64,000 nucleotides of DNA from positions 11,601,625-11,665,624 of the forward strand of contig OX392542.1 in NCBI GenBank assembly GCA_947623455.1, written 5' to 3'. The stretch comes from Mimachlamys varia (Eukaryota; Mollusca; Bivalvia; Pectinida; Pectinidae). Below are positions 10,996 through 22,029 of this stretch, piece by piece. The stretch's first letter is position 1; every line of letters starts with the position of its first letter. The notes below the pieces were generated by a model. It ran no database searches. It was given only the letters and a program-made list of their open reading frames with translations, and had not been told where the DNA came from. The position numbers and the translations under genes are program-made.

Positions 10996-12105
10996 CAATA
11001 CAACAGTGAATTCTGTGGGTCGTAGTGATTCACAAAGACGAACATGATTAATGAGTATCAAATCTTTATTACGTAAGCATGTATAAAACATTAGTGACTA
11101 CATAATGATATGGTATATGGGTTACTGAACATATTGTGGTGGACAATGGACAACAATTTATATTTCTCAAATTGGTTTCTTAGCAAAGACATATACCAAC
11201 TACACTTTGTATATGCAATATTTATTTATTTACAATATGTACTTTTCGACATTCTAAGGTTACCGTTCTAGAAATATATTTCATTATTATAATGAAAACA
11301 GAGCACATTCAAATGTAATGAAATTTAATTTTTGATATCGTGATGGACAATGTTTTGATATATAGGTGTCCCGATCCTTCATTTTTTTCACATAGCCCTG
11401 TATTCATATAAACACGGTGTACAGAAAATATTAATACACTTAAAACAAAACAAAACAAAATTTTACAATAGTAAGAATAACAACTGAATGATAAATCAAA
11501 AGTAAGAAATAACAATTTAAAGAATATTGATGATTCAAATATTATAGGAAACTCTCCAAGCTGGTATCAATCAAAGCAAGGATTCGCGTTTTGTTCTAAT
11601 TATCATACCTGGCCATAATTAATCCCTTAACTTATAAAAATCCCACAGGAAAACAGAATATTATTGACCGGGTTGATTCAATGTTAATAAAAACCTTTAA
11701 TAAGGCTTAAAGAACGTTTTATTTACGGATGTACTCTTCTGAAGTTTTAGTCACGTCCAAGTCTCGTTTTGATCTCATGTAAGAATTTTGCTATATTAAA
11801 TAAAGTATGCTCAATTTAAAAAGCAAATATGAATCTGAAATATGTGTCAATTATATAGATGTCTGTTGTTTGCAGAGCTTTGTTCACATAAAAACAAAAC
11901 AAAACAAAACAATTAGGCCATTTTGAAAATGCCAATTTCTGTGCATTCGCTTTGCAAAAAGTGCTAAATTGATCTCTTAAAACATCAATGTTTTCAGAAG
12001 CATACATCAGTAATATTGATAAAGTATTGAAACATGTCCATTTTTGTAGTCACTGTTAGAAGATAGATGTCAATCTTCGTGACCAGAACCAAACACAAGC
12101 GTGGA
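10996..12105 (-). other. Probable 3' UTR and downstream flank of the lectin gene
   Basis: This lies downstream of the lectin stop codon on the minus strand. No exon was recognised. AATAAA on the minus strand occurs at 11718-11723, about 380 nt after the stop, and again near 11065. Either could serve as a poly(A) signal, but neither can be chosen from sequence. Confidence 0.35.
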
Positions 12106-15100
12106 TCACACCATATGACCAAGGACGACCGTAAACAAAAACGTAACCAGCAGTTTTGACATCCCTGTAAAGAAAAAAAAAAATTATTAAGGATCAAGAA
12201 GCAAGAAGCCCCCTATAAAATACAAAGTCAAATTTTATTTCAACGTCTGATAATTTATATTCAATCATTGCATAAATCATCACTTATATCAAAGTAAACA
12301 TTCCTAGTTACATGTTTGACAGATTGCAGAAAGAAGACTAAAGGCTAAGTCATATATATAGATGATGTGATGTGCCCATTTTATAATCTTTTGTGATGCT
12401 CCAGATACATGTATGATAAAAACATAGCAAAGCAAAAGGGTAGTAACGTTTATGATATGTACAACTATTTTCTAACAATACTAATGTTTTTCGAAAGGAC
12501 ACACACACATGTATATTTATGAAACAAAATATAAACTTTTCTCAATGCCGTGTTTGTCATTCTTATTTTTTCTATATCTATTTATATAACTTAAAGCCTT
12601 ATGGTACAGTATGCTTACCTGCTCGTAAATTGGATCCCGATCCTGTAATGATAAAAGAGAAATGACATGGCATGAGATATGTTTTTCACAGTATATAACC
12701 AAGTACAGTAACATATTACATTGCTACTGGTAGGCCATAAATAGTACCTATTTATGTAACACTGACATTTCAAATAAGATGAAAACAATCAGAGAATTCA
12801 ACAAATTATAACATGCTTAATAGTATGCCTACTTGTTATGATTGAGAATACTGACTCGGTTCTCACTTTGGGGACTTGATATTTTCTAGAATGGCAAATG
12901 TCTTCGACAAACAAAAGCAGTTTACTCTTCCGGCACATCTGGTCTTATTCTTTTGTATTTTTCAAGGGTTTTCATTTAAATATTTGCTCATAGTTTGGCC
13001 TAAGTTTAATCAATTTTGATTTCAGCGTATTATTTTGTTGACGCTTCGGCATTCTCTGATCATATTTTTAGCTATACAGTGAAACCTCGCTTAAAGACCA
13101 CCTCAGAATTAAGACCACCTCGCTATTAAGACCACTTCATTTTAGTCCCGAAAAAATCTTCTCTATATCTTTGTATTTTAAGCTACACTTTTTCGACCAC
13201 CTCAGTATGAAGACTACCTTGCTATAAGGACCAGTTTTTAAAAGTCCCAAATACAACTTTTGTCTCGCTATTAAGACCACTGACCAAACACAAATTCACC
13301 TGGTGTGTATTCCACTGTGTACACCTGTCAAGTGTCAGATCAGTGAGCTGTATTTTGGTGTCAAACTGGCCAATCAGCTACAATTACTGCGTGTTTAACA
13401 TTATTAAGCCCATTTATTAGTTAATCGACCATGAAAACATGCCATAGGTGGATTTTAGAGAAATCTGTCTGCATGGCCACCCTCGGTATTCAGACCATCC
13501 CGCTATTTTAACCTCTTTTACGCTGTCCCTAAGGTGGTCTTAACAAAGCGATTTCACTTTATATTCATTATATTTTGATATGCATTCATTCATTACGTGC
13601 AATTGGGTATATATTCATTCATTACGTGTAATTGGATATGCATTCATTCATTTCGTGTAATTGGGTATGCATTCATTCATTACGTGTAATTGGATATGCA
13701 TTCATTCATTCATTACGTGTAATTGGATATGCATTCATTCATTACGTGTAATTGGGTTTGCATTCATTCATTACATGTAATTGGGTATGCATTCATTCAT
13801 TACGTGTAATTGGATATGCATTCATTCATTCATTACGTGTAATTCGATATGCATTCATTCATTACGTGTAATTGGGTATGCATTCATTCATTACGTGTAA
13901 TTGGGTTTGCATTCATTCATTACGTGTAATTGGATATGCATTCATTCATTACGTGTAATTGGATATGCATTCATTCATTACGTGTAATTGGATATGCATT
14001 CATTCATTACGTGTAATTGGATATTCATTCATTCATTACGTGTAATTGGATATGCATTCATTCATTACGTGTAATTGGATATTCATTCATTCATTACGTG
14101 TAATTGGATATGCATTCATTCATTACGTGTAATTGGGTATGCATTCATTCATTACGTATAATTGGATATGCATTCATTCATTACATGTAATTGGATATGG
14201 ATTCATTCATTACGTGTAATTGGATACGCGTTCATTCATTACGTGTAATTGGATACGCGTTCATTCAGTACCATTTCCTATCTATTCATTAATTACATAC
14301 CGCTGGCTTTATATTCACACACGTATCCTGTGAGTTCCAGAGAGACTTGACAGAAATCTGTGGCCCAGCCCATTTCCCCTGGGTCTATCAGTAGGCAGCC
14401 TCTCTCGCCAGAACCGAACGGCTCATCGTCCAGGAAGGCGTTGTAGGAGTTCACGTCCGGTTCTCCATTTATATCTGAAATATTGTTTTTTTTTTAAATC
14501 CCCAAAATCTTCATCCCTAACTCATTCGGCTATTTAAAAGCGCATTTATAAACCCCATCTGCAAATAATGAAACGTACAGTAAATATCCTGTTAAACAAG
14601 GTTTTCACACAGACACGTGTACTTTGAATTCTTGACAATACTGGACACAGGCACTTTAATTTCTCAGTCCCTGGCAATGATGGACGCAGACTTTTGTAGT
14701 CAAAGCCCAAAATACTGCACAAAGAAACACGTATTCTCTATTCCTGACAAACATGTATTCTCTATTCCTGACAATGCCCTTCCCTCCTGCTATCCCCTCC
14801 GAAAACTAACATACACGTATTTCATTGGAGTTCCAATGGTACAGAAATATACTTTATGTTTCCGTTTGATAACGAACTGTTGGAATTCAGATGAACACAC
14901 ACTCCCGTGGAAAGCACTTTTGTACATCATATAATAGTATCTTGGAAGGCTATTGGATAACTTCCATGTTCTATTTTGGTATAGTCATCTGTCTTCCATG
15001 GCTAAGAGAATTATACCTGATAATATATTTTTATTATATAAAGAAAATACTTATTTAAACTCATATAATCTAAAAGCTTGATGCTTCAAACAAGTACGTG

Positions 15101-18100
15101 CACTGCGTAAAAAAATTAATAGATCAAGGGAATAATTACAATATTATATCCTATATTAAAAAGGTAAGGAAAGGTGGCACCAAGATATCCCTAATACTTC
15201 ATTATTAACAGCAATAACTCGTATAACCAATGGTCATCTGACTATATTAATGAGATACCTCACTAATCGGGATGACAGAATAATACATTGATACTGTTAT
15301 CAGCGTGTATAGTTGGTCTCTCACCTTGCTCCCACGTGATTGCGGCTCCGTCGGTTTCTACTCGTCCTCCTATCCAGTAAAACGAGACGTTCGCTCTGTC
15401 GTTAAAATCTAAACTAGTGGCTCTCTGTATAATTTCATTATTAGTATCCGAGTTACGGATTACAGCCAGTGTACCATCCCTAGAACGACACCTCGCAGAT
15501 GCATTAGTCCAGGGTATTGAGTCTTGTACCATATGATAGCATCTGTCATCTATAAGTAATACGTGGTACGGATCTGTTGATTTGACGTTAGCACACCTTG
15601 AATTTCCTGAAAAATATCAAAATAGCACACCTTCAATTTCCTGAAAAATATCAAAATAGCACACCTTGAAGTTGCCGAAAAATATAAAATAGCACACCTT
15701 GAATTTCCTGAAAATATCAAAAAAGCACACATTGAATTTCCTGAAAATATCAAAAAAGCACACATTGAATTTCCTGAAAATATCAAAATAGCAGGATTAC
15801 AAAGTTTCTTAAAGTTAGAGAGTACCGAAGCATCAACAAAACCGTAATCCGAAAACTCAATATCGATAAATATGAACAAAAGGGAAAGATTAACATGGAA
15901 AACCTTATAAAAGTACAAAAGAATAAGACCAGGTGTTCCGGAAGAGTAAACATCTTCTGCTCCTTGTAAAGCTTGGTCACATCCAAGTTAACATCAAGTC
16001 CTCAAAATGAGAACAGAATTATAATTGTCAGTCACAACAATTAAGCACACTGATAAGGATACTCAAAAACGTCATTATTCATTTCACACAAAGAAACAAA
16101 TTATTTCTATATATGAGACAAAAATGGCGACCAAAAAGTTTGCTCAAAGTTCTGATCATTCTGCATCTCTGAAATCGCTGTGTTGTAAGTTTGCTTGTCA
16201 GCAGGCGACATCGATCACGAAATTCTCGTTATTTAGAGCAAGCCCTAGAATCATGAATAAACTGCGACACCATACGTGGGAGGAGCAGGGATGTTGCTAT
16301 CAATAAATAAAAATTTCATGATCGGAAAATTGAAATCGTCACGTTTATGGTATAGCTTAGTAGTAATTACCCGTAGCTGTCCGTATTGGCCAGTGTTTAA
16401 ATAGTGATCGAGGTAAGCAGCTGATGTAGACGAGTCTGTTATGTCCTTTATTTCAAGTTCAGAAGGATCTATGCGATCGACATGGTCAGTAAAATTCTTG
16501 TTGTTTATAGACAACACATTGTTGATATATATAAAAGTGAAAGTAAAGGTTTTTGAAAGGTTTTTGTTACCTGTCCTGATTAGCTCTTCCACAAATTTAG
16601 CCTCGTATGAAAATGAAAACAGACACTCCTGCTGAATCAAGGTTTATTTTTAACTTAGAGAACGCTGTAGGCATTCTAACATTTGGGCATTCTGTTTTCA
16701 CCAACGTTTGTTTAGTCTTCTTAAGCAGATGTCATAAGACAGCTTTGATAAGGTGCAACTCATTCATCCCTGCAAACACATTTAAACTCTTCCAAATCAA
16801 TTGTTGGAATAGTTCATTTTGAAACTCCAGGGGTAAATGAGTTAATGTACTCAACCAGTCGCAATAACCCGATCGTCGGAAACTCACGCGACACTGTTCT
16901 TACGTGTGACGTGAGAGCAGTGTCACGTGACACAGCTCTTACGTGTGTCGTGAGTGCAGTGTCATATACATTTCCGACGATGTATTGACCCTCAACTGAA
17001 ATAGGCCCATGCAGCTTCAGACCTATTTAAATAGCGAGTCCTCGGAAAGTCGGCCAAACATCACAGGGAGGTACATGAAGTACCTTTCCTGTTTTCAGAA
17101 TGCTTATCCGGAAGTACTAGGGACGTTCCCGTGTATTAACTGCTTAACCTCTTCACCTCTTTATGTATACCGGACTAGACTAGGATTTAGGATGGTTCAA
17201 ATCTGGTTTTAGGGGTGACGCGCTGATGTTAAAAGATCAGTGATGTCTACAAGTACAATAAGTCTCTCCCCTGTCTATCCCCTGTCTATCCCCTGTCTAT
17301 CCCCTGTCCATCCCTGTCCATCACTGTCTATCCCCTGTCTATCCCTGTCTGTCCCCTGTCTATCCCTGTCCATCCCTGTCCATCCCTTGTCTATCCCCTG
17401 TCTATCCCTTGTCTATCCCTGTTTATCCCCTGTCTATCCCCTGTCTATCCCTTGTCTATCCCCTGTCTCTCCCCTGTCTATCCCTGTTTATCCCCTGTCT
17501 ATCCCTTGTCTATCCCTGTCTATCCCTGTCTATCCCCTGTCTCTCCCCTGTCTATCTTCTGTCTATCCCTGTTTATCCCCTGTCTATCCCCTGTCTATCC
17601 CTTGTCTATCCCCTGTCTCTCCCCTGTCTATCCCTGTTTATCCCCTGTCTACCCCTTATCTATCCCTGTCTATCCCCTGTCTATCCCCTGGCTATCCCCT
17701 GTCCATCCCTGTCCATCCCTGTCCATCCCTGTTTATCCCCTGTCCATCCCCTGTCTATCCCCTGTCTTTCCCTTGTCCATCCCTTGTCTTTCCCTTGTCC
17801 ATCCCTTGTCTATCCCTTGTCTATCCCTGTCTATCCCCTGTCTATCCCCTGTCCATCCCTGTCCATCCCCTGTCTCTCCCGTCTATTCTGTCTATCTTCT
17901 GTCTATCCCCTGTCTATCCCTGTCTATCCCTGTCCATCCATTGTCTATCTTCTGTCTATCCCTGTCTATCCCTGTCTATCCCTGTCCATCCACTGTCTAT
18001 CCCCTGTCTATCCCTGTCTTTCCCTGTCCATCCCCTGTCTATCCCCTGTCCATTCCTTGTCTATCCCGTCTATCCCCTGTCTATCCCCTGTCCATCCCTG

Positions 18101-19424
18101 TCCATTCCTTGTCTATCCTGTCCATCCCCTGTCTATCCCCTGCCCATCCCTGTCCATCCCTTGTCTATTCCGTCTATTCCTGTCTATCTTCTGTCTATCC
18201 CTGTCTGTCCCCTGTCATACATTTAATCGTCTTTGATGCGACAAAATCGCATCTCTCAAAGACAACACAACATCAACTTAGGTATTCGGAAGTACCGGGC
18301 GGAAGCTTCAGCAATTGTTTCTATGAATGCAAGGGCGAGGTCGGGACATAAATCATTTGAAGATACTTGGTTTAACGACAATATTTAAAGTTTAAAAAAC
18401 ATCTATTGATGGTTATCCAGTTCGTGTATCATGATTAAATATTCAAATTATACCAAATTTTAAATAAATTGTGAGGTTCAAACCAGTCGTTTTAAACCTG
18501 TTCCCACTTAAAACATGGTCCGGAAATATATCTTATGTGTCATAATTATTCGTGGTTGGAAAGTATTCTTTACAAACTAACCGAATTGTAGACAAAACCA
18601 CATGAAGAAATCGATAAAACTGAGACAAAAGATAAATAACATGTTCAAGAACTGAAAATGAATCTGAACGTGAAATTCACGAAATATTACACCCATAAAG
18701 CGAGGGCGGCTGGAGACGTGGCAGGTTATTGTTATTCACTTCAGTCAACATTGAAGTTTCATATCTAACTATTCCAACCTTTGAACTGGATGAACTTAAA
18801 TGCATCTTCAGAGCTGAATGGGTTGGAAAGAAACAGCATATTTCATTTTGATATCTTGACGGCAGCCATGAAGCTAGCTTATAAAACTTCATTAAACTTC
18901 ATCTTTAGAAACCCCGTGTTGTAACGTTGCCAGTCAGCAGTCGACATATAAAGCATCATAATGAAGTCATAATGTAAAGAAAATATAATGTTACGATCAA
19001 GAAAAAGAAAAAGTCTTGCATATAGGCTTCATATTTATAGAAGAAAAACGATTTCCTTGGAAAAAGACCGACGCATTCCTAGCCTTGAGACTGAATTCAA
19101 AACTGATTTTGAAATAAAATAGACTGGTTTTATTTACCAAGGATTTCAGCATGTTGCATCGCAAATGCTGTTGCAAAGCAGAAAAAACTACTTTGGAGGA
19201 GAACCATCTTGGATGAATATTTATTGTAAGACGGATTATCGTATGAATATCAATTCTAGCAATAAGTCGAATCCACAATTTGACCTCCGATAATTACTGT
19301 ATACAATAAAGAATATAACTAATAAGTACCTACCCTGACAAGTCACAGTAGACGTGAACATGGACAACATAAGGACCAGTGACACCAGTATCTCGGTTAT
19401 CGCTTCCCTCAGCAGGCGCTCCAT
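12106..19424 (-). CDS. Secreted C-type lectin, probably GPI-anchored (5 exons)
   Basis: A single-domain C-type lectin, a class that binds sugars at the cell surface and often serves in molluscan immunity. Exons (minus strand): 19334-19424, 15325-15606, 14301-14474, 12619-12642 and 12106-12164. All four introns are phase 1 with GT-AG ends, and the joined frame is 209 codons plus stop. Residues 1-30 are a signal peptide ending near VTCQ, with a good start context (ACAACATGG). The CTLD spans about 35-180 with six cysteines (35, 53, 70, 151, 166, 177), a WIGG motif at 108-111 and ITWEQG nearby. An EPD triplet (129-131) sits where EPN or QPD selects the sugar, and WATDFC stands for the usual WND. 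NAS (65) and NVS (103) are possible N-glycosylation sites. Exon 4 encodes a Gly/Ser linker. Exon 5 encodes MSKLLVTFLFTVVLGHMV and stop, like a GPI signal or a very short membrane anchor. Intron 1 (3.7 kb) is full of repeats. Ligand is unknown, and an extra unseen exon is possible. Confidence 0.82.
12619..12642 (-). CDS. 24-nt microexon of the lectin gene
   Basis: It is bounded by an acceptor TTATCATTACAG and a donor GTAAGC on the minus strand. It is phase 1 on both sides and adds GSNLRA-type small and polar residues between the CTLD and the hydrophobic tail. Skipping it keeps the frame, because 24 is divisible by three, so an isoform without it is possible. It could be a chance match, but both splice sites and phases agree. 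Confidence 0.65.
12822..13063 (+). mobile_element. RT-element 3' tail in lectin intron 3
   Basis: Diverged copy running from the TACTTGTTATGATTGAGAA block through TCTTCCGGCACATCTGGTC to GACGCTTCGGCATTCTCTGA. It is antisense to the lectin gene. It lies immediately before the pogo-like MITE that starts at 13077, so the two insertions abut. Confidence 0.65.
13077..13560. mobile_element. pogo-like MITE (~484 bp)
   Basis: The left end is TA-CAGTGAAACCTCGCTTAAAG. The right end, read on the minus strand, is AAGTGAAATCGCTTTGTTAA followed by GACCACCTTAG, an imperfect terminal inverted repeat with TA on both sides. It contains repeated AAGACCACCTCGCTATTAAG blocks and no ORF, as expected for a non-autonomous pogo/Tigger-like element. 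It lies in lectin intron 3 (between exons 3 and 4). Confidence 0.7.
13562..14270. repeat. 29-bp minisatellite, ~24 copies, in lectin intron 3
   Basis: Unit: ATTCATTCATTACGTGTAAT plus TGGATATGC, with a 4-bp ATTC slippage variant in two or three units. The array ends about 25 bp from the exon 3 donor (14295-14300). Confidence 0.95.
14475..15324 (-). other. Lectin intron 2
   Basis: Intron between the two CTLD exons, with donor GTGAGA at exon 2 and acceptor ATATTTCAG at exon 3. A 105-codon frame on the plus strand (14617-14934) contains a short internal duplication (KHVFSIPD twice) and no recognisable domain. I regard it as chance. Confidence 0.6.
15591..15790 (-). repeat. Six tandem copies of the exon 2 splice-acceptor junction
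   Basis: Units start at 15591, 15625, 15659, 15692, 15725 and 15758, with periods of 34, 34, 33, 33 and 33 bp. On the minus strand each unit reads like GATATTTTTCAG followed by GAAATTCAAGGTGTGC. That is the 3' end of intron 1 plus the first bases of exon 2. The unit nearest the exon is the one that joins in frame to the signal-peptide exon. The others supply up to four more TTTCAG- or TTCAG-like acceptors; the third unit has TTCGGCAAC instead. Confidence 0.85.
15800..16640 (-). pseudogene. RT retroelement copy A, 5'-truncated, active site mutated
   Basis: On the minus strand the coding part runs from about 16630 to 16070. It covers the C-terminal part of a reverse transcriptase: FVEELIRTGNKNLSKTF, then YINNVLSINN, then DPSELEIKD, then KLYHKRDDFNFPI. 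YINN stands where the catalytic YIDD is expected, so both aspartates are lost. An in-frame stop follows at about 16251, and the thumb region continues in another frame (RACSK, LLTSKL, SKLFGRH). The family's 3' tail follows (15800-16060). I recall many bivalve and cnidarian proteins with the motif YIDDVLSINN. The class (Penelope-like or other) is not settled by this fragment. It lies in lectin intron 1, in the same direction as the gene. Confidence 0.75.
16872..16981. repeat. Foldback with CACGTG-centred palindrome
   Basis: The ends are perfect inverted 11-mers (ATCGTCGGAAA at 16872-16882, its complement at 16971-16981). A 14-bp perfect palindrome, GTGTCACGTGACAC, lies at 16920-16933. Several CAGTGTC / GACACTG and TTACGTGTG blocks lie between. 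It could be a small MITE or a cluster of E-box-type sites; it sits in lectin intron 1. Confidence 0.7.
17265..18215. repeat. 10/11-bp CCCCTGTCTAT minisatellite
   Basis: About 90 units of CCCTGTCTAT / CCCCTGTCTAT with CCATC, CTCTC and CTGTC variants. All three plus-strand frames stay open for 275-328 codons (Leu/Ser/Pro/Ile-rich), because the mixed 10- and 11-bp units rotate the frame and contain no stop. It is intronic and antisense to the lectin gene, so I do not call a protein. Confidence 0.95.
18230..19333 (-). other. Remainder of lectin intron 1
   Basis: Between the CCCCTGTCTAT array and the donor GTAGGT at 19333. No exon or known repeat was recognised, although an additional small lectin exon cannot be excluded. 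Confidence 0.45.
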
Positions 19425-19675
19425 GTTGTTGTTGGTGTTCCAATACTGAACTTAACTAATGAGACATACAGTTTGTTAGATCATGTACGTATCACCTCTA
19501 ACAATATATGTACAGCCAAGTATTTAACAGATCGTTCGTCCGGTCATGTGGTTCTCCACAACAGTGATGACACACGGCAGAGTAAACTCCGATATTAGTC
19601 AGAATCTGTGAATCAGACACTTAAAATCAACAATATTCGTTTCTAATTGTTTGCCCAAATTTGGCAAACTCCGTT

Positions 19676-20395
19676 GTGTAATATAAACAATGTGTTTCTA
19701 GTTATTATATAAACTGTAAGTTGTTTTTCAATAGATAACAGGAACTATAAAATGAATTTCTAATGAATATATAAACTATAGCATATGATTCTTAAGATTA
19801 CATAAAATATAAGACGTGTTTTTTTTTTCATTAAATATCACATAAACCAAACAATGTGTTTTTATGAATTAAATAAACTAAACAATGTGTTTTGATGAAT
19901 TAGATGAACTAAACAATGTGTTTTTATGTATTAAATAAACTAAATAATGTGTTTTTATGAATTAAATAAACCATACAATGTGTTTCTTCCACAGATTACG
20001 TGAACTAAACAATGTGTTTCTACAAATTACATAAACTAAACGATGTGTTTCTACAGATTACGTGAACTAAACAATGTGTTTCTACAAATTACATAAACTA
20101 AACGATGTGTTTCTACAGATTACGTGAACTAAACAATGTGTTTTTATGAATGAAATAAACTAAACTATGTGTTTTTATGAATAAAATAAACTATACAATG
20201 TGTTTCTACAGATTACATAACTAAACCATGTGTTTCTACATATTTCATAAGCTAAACAATGTGTTTCTAAAGATCACACACATTTTACAGTATGTTTCTA
20301 ATTAAATATCACATAAACTAAACATTGTGTTTGTACGAAGTAGATAAACTAAACAATGTGTTTCTAAATATGACATAAACTATACAAACTTGTTT
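19676..20395. repeat. 31-bp minisatellite upstream of the lectin gene
   Basis: Units such as ATGTGTTTCTACAGATTACG plus TGAACTAAACA repeat at 31 bp, with ATGAATTAAATAAACT variants, about 20 copies. It starts about 250 bp upstream of the lectin start codon. The lectin promoter must therefore fit in the gap (ACATATATTG near 19500-19510 is a weak TATA candidate) or within the array. Confidence 0.85.
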
Positions 20396-20513
20396 CGTGT
20401 TCTCAGTTTGAGGACTTTATTTTTACTTGGATATGACCAAGATTTACATGGCGGGTGTCGTCGATGAAGCAGAAGACACTTACTCCTACGGAACACCTGG
20501 TCTTATTTCCTTA
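20385..20513 (+). mobile_element. RT-element tail fragment
   Basis: Contains TTTACATGGCGGGTGTCGTC and GGAACACCTGGTCTTATTTC, then stops short of the family's usual 3' end. This copy was therefore truncated on its 3' side or later deleted. Confidence 0.65.
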
Positions 20514-21454
20514 TTGGATGTTAAAATAGGGTCATAAAGATGCCTCAAATGGTGATCCCCCTTATAATTGATTCCCCTTCCTTACTAATCCATATGGATT
20601 CTTTAATTTTCCTCATTCTCCAATTTTCAATTCCTGTTAGTGTGCAAAACAAACTCAGTATATATTATTCATACCAAACTGATAAATCTTATTCCTAATG
20701 TTTGTATTAATAGTATAGGTATCATCTTTATCTTATTGTGTTAATGAGGGTTCAGCTAAGCATTTATGTTGTAATAGTTTATCATTTTAGAAAACAAAAT
20801 CTTCATTCGCAGGCAACTTATATGTTACACTGTACTGTATTTACATAATGCCCGACTGTGTGTGTCTACCGATTGACCTCTATCAATGCTTTCTAATACA
20901 TTTTTATTTCTAAAACCAGCACTTAAACATTCCCGTTTCAAATAATCTATTCCGGAAGTAATTTTTCATCACCCTTACAATTTCAAAAGGTTTTCTTCTC
21001 ACATACGAAATGAAATACTATTCTTACCAAATTATTTCTGTTTGTGACTTCTATTAACTATATATAAAATAAATTTCGTATTAAAAATCACATACACTAA
21101 ACAACGTATACATAAATGAACAGAATTTGTTTCCCGTTACCAAACTACCAAGAATTTGTGTGCATTTTGACATGAATTCGTGAAAAGTCCGTTTCAATGC
21201 CTTCCCCTTCCTTCTCTTGTTAATTGTGCTAAGTTTAAATCCCTTTCATCAATTTTCCGGGAAGCACAATACAATGTATTGCTTGCTTACATACACTATT
21301 GTTTCTGCAATGTTAAGGGAAAAAAACATTTATTTCTGGTTTGTTTTACATCAAAAATAAATTCTGCAGTACTGACTGGTTTCTAACTTTCTAAATAACC
21401 AAAATAATCATGCCTATCCTTAGAGTGTACTTTATACGTTTTTGAATATGCTCA
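20514..21454. other. No gene seen
   Basis: AT-rich DNA without recognisable exons or repeats. Confidence 0.4.
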
Positions 21455-21720
21455 TTAGTGGGCTTACTTGTTCTGATTGACAATGATGACTCGGTGCTCG
21501 TTTGACTTCATGTTAACGTGGATGTGACAAATATCTACATGTCGGGTGTCGTCGATGAAGCAGAAAACGCTCACTCTTCCGGAACACCTGGTCTTATTCT
21601 CTTGTACTTTTACAAGAGTCTCCATGAAATATTTTCTTTTGTTCATATTTTGCCCCTAGTTTAATCGATTTTGAGTTCAGGTTTTGGTTTGGTTAACGCT
21701 TCGGTATTCTTCGGTAAGTT
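21455..21720 (+). mobile_element. RT-element 3' tail
   Basis: Well-preserved copy from TACTTGTTCTGATTGACAAT to GCTTCGGTATTCTTCGG, followed by a T run. The antisense strand has a 60-codon open frame (VQENKTRCSGRVSVFCFIDD) that recurs, altered, in the copy at 45255-45475. The frame is the antisense of the tail, and its survival may be chance. Confidence 0.75.
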
Positions 21721-22029
21721 TTTTTTTTATCCAAGAGTATGAACATTTGCTGATATTGTTATATTTGACTTCATCGTGTATATGCACAGACTATTTGTTA
21801 GAATATCGAGACCATCACTGACAACAGTACGTGGAGTAAAAGGATCACTGGGCCTGCATCGTCCCCCTGGTATTAGCCTCACAATTATACTCTTAAAACA
21901 AGACTAAAATAAATATATATGCAAGCTATCAGAGGCTTGACTCGAAGTGACTCCTTTTAACTGGAAAGTTAAACAAAAGCATTGTTTTGATTTGTAAATA
22001 ATTTACCAGTTTTGATCGTAAGTGTTTTG

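Noticed and set aside
14617..14934. 105-codon plus-strand ORF in lectin intron 2
   Set aside because: There is no recognisable domain, and a small internal duplication accounts for part of its length.
16025..16306. 93-codon plus-strand protein
   Set aside because: It is antisense to the RT element's thumb region, and the homologous frame in copy B (44469-44738) arises for the same reason.
17240..18226. 328-codon Ser/Leu/Pro-rich protein
   Set aside because: It is a simple tandem repeat lying antisense within a lectin intron, and all three frames are open equally.
21464..21646. Conserved 60-residue protein shared with 45211-45477
   Set aside because: It falls in the antisense of a dispersed retroelement tail. 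The similarity is explained by repeat homology, and other copies break the frame.
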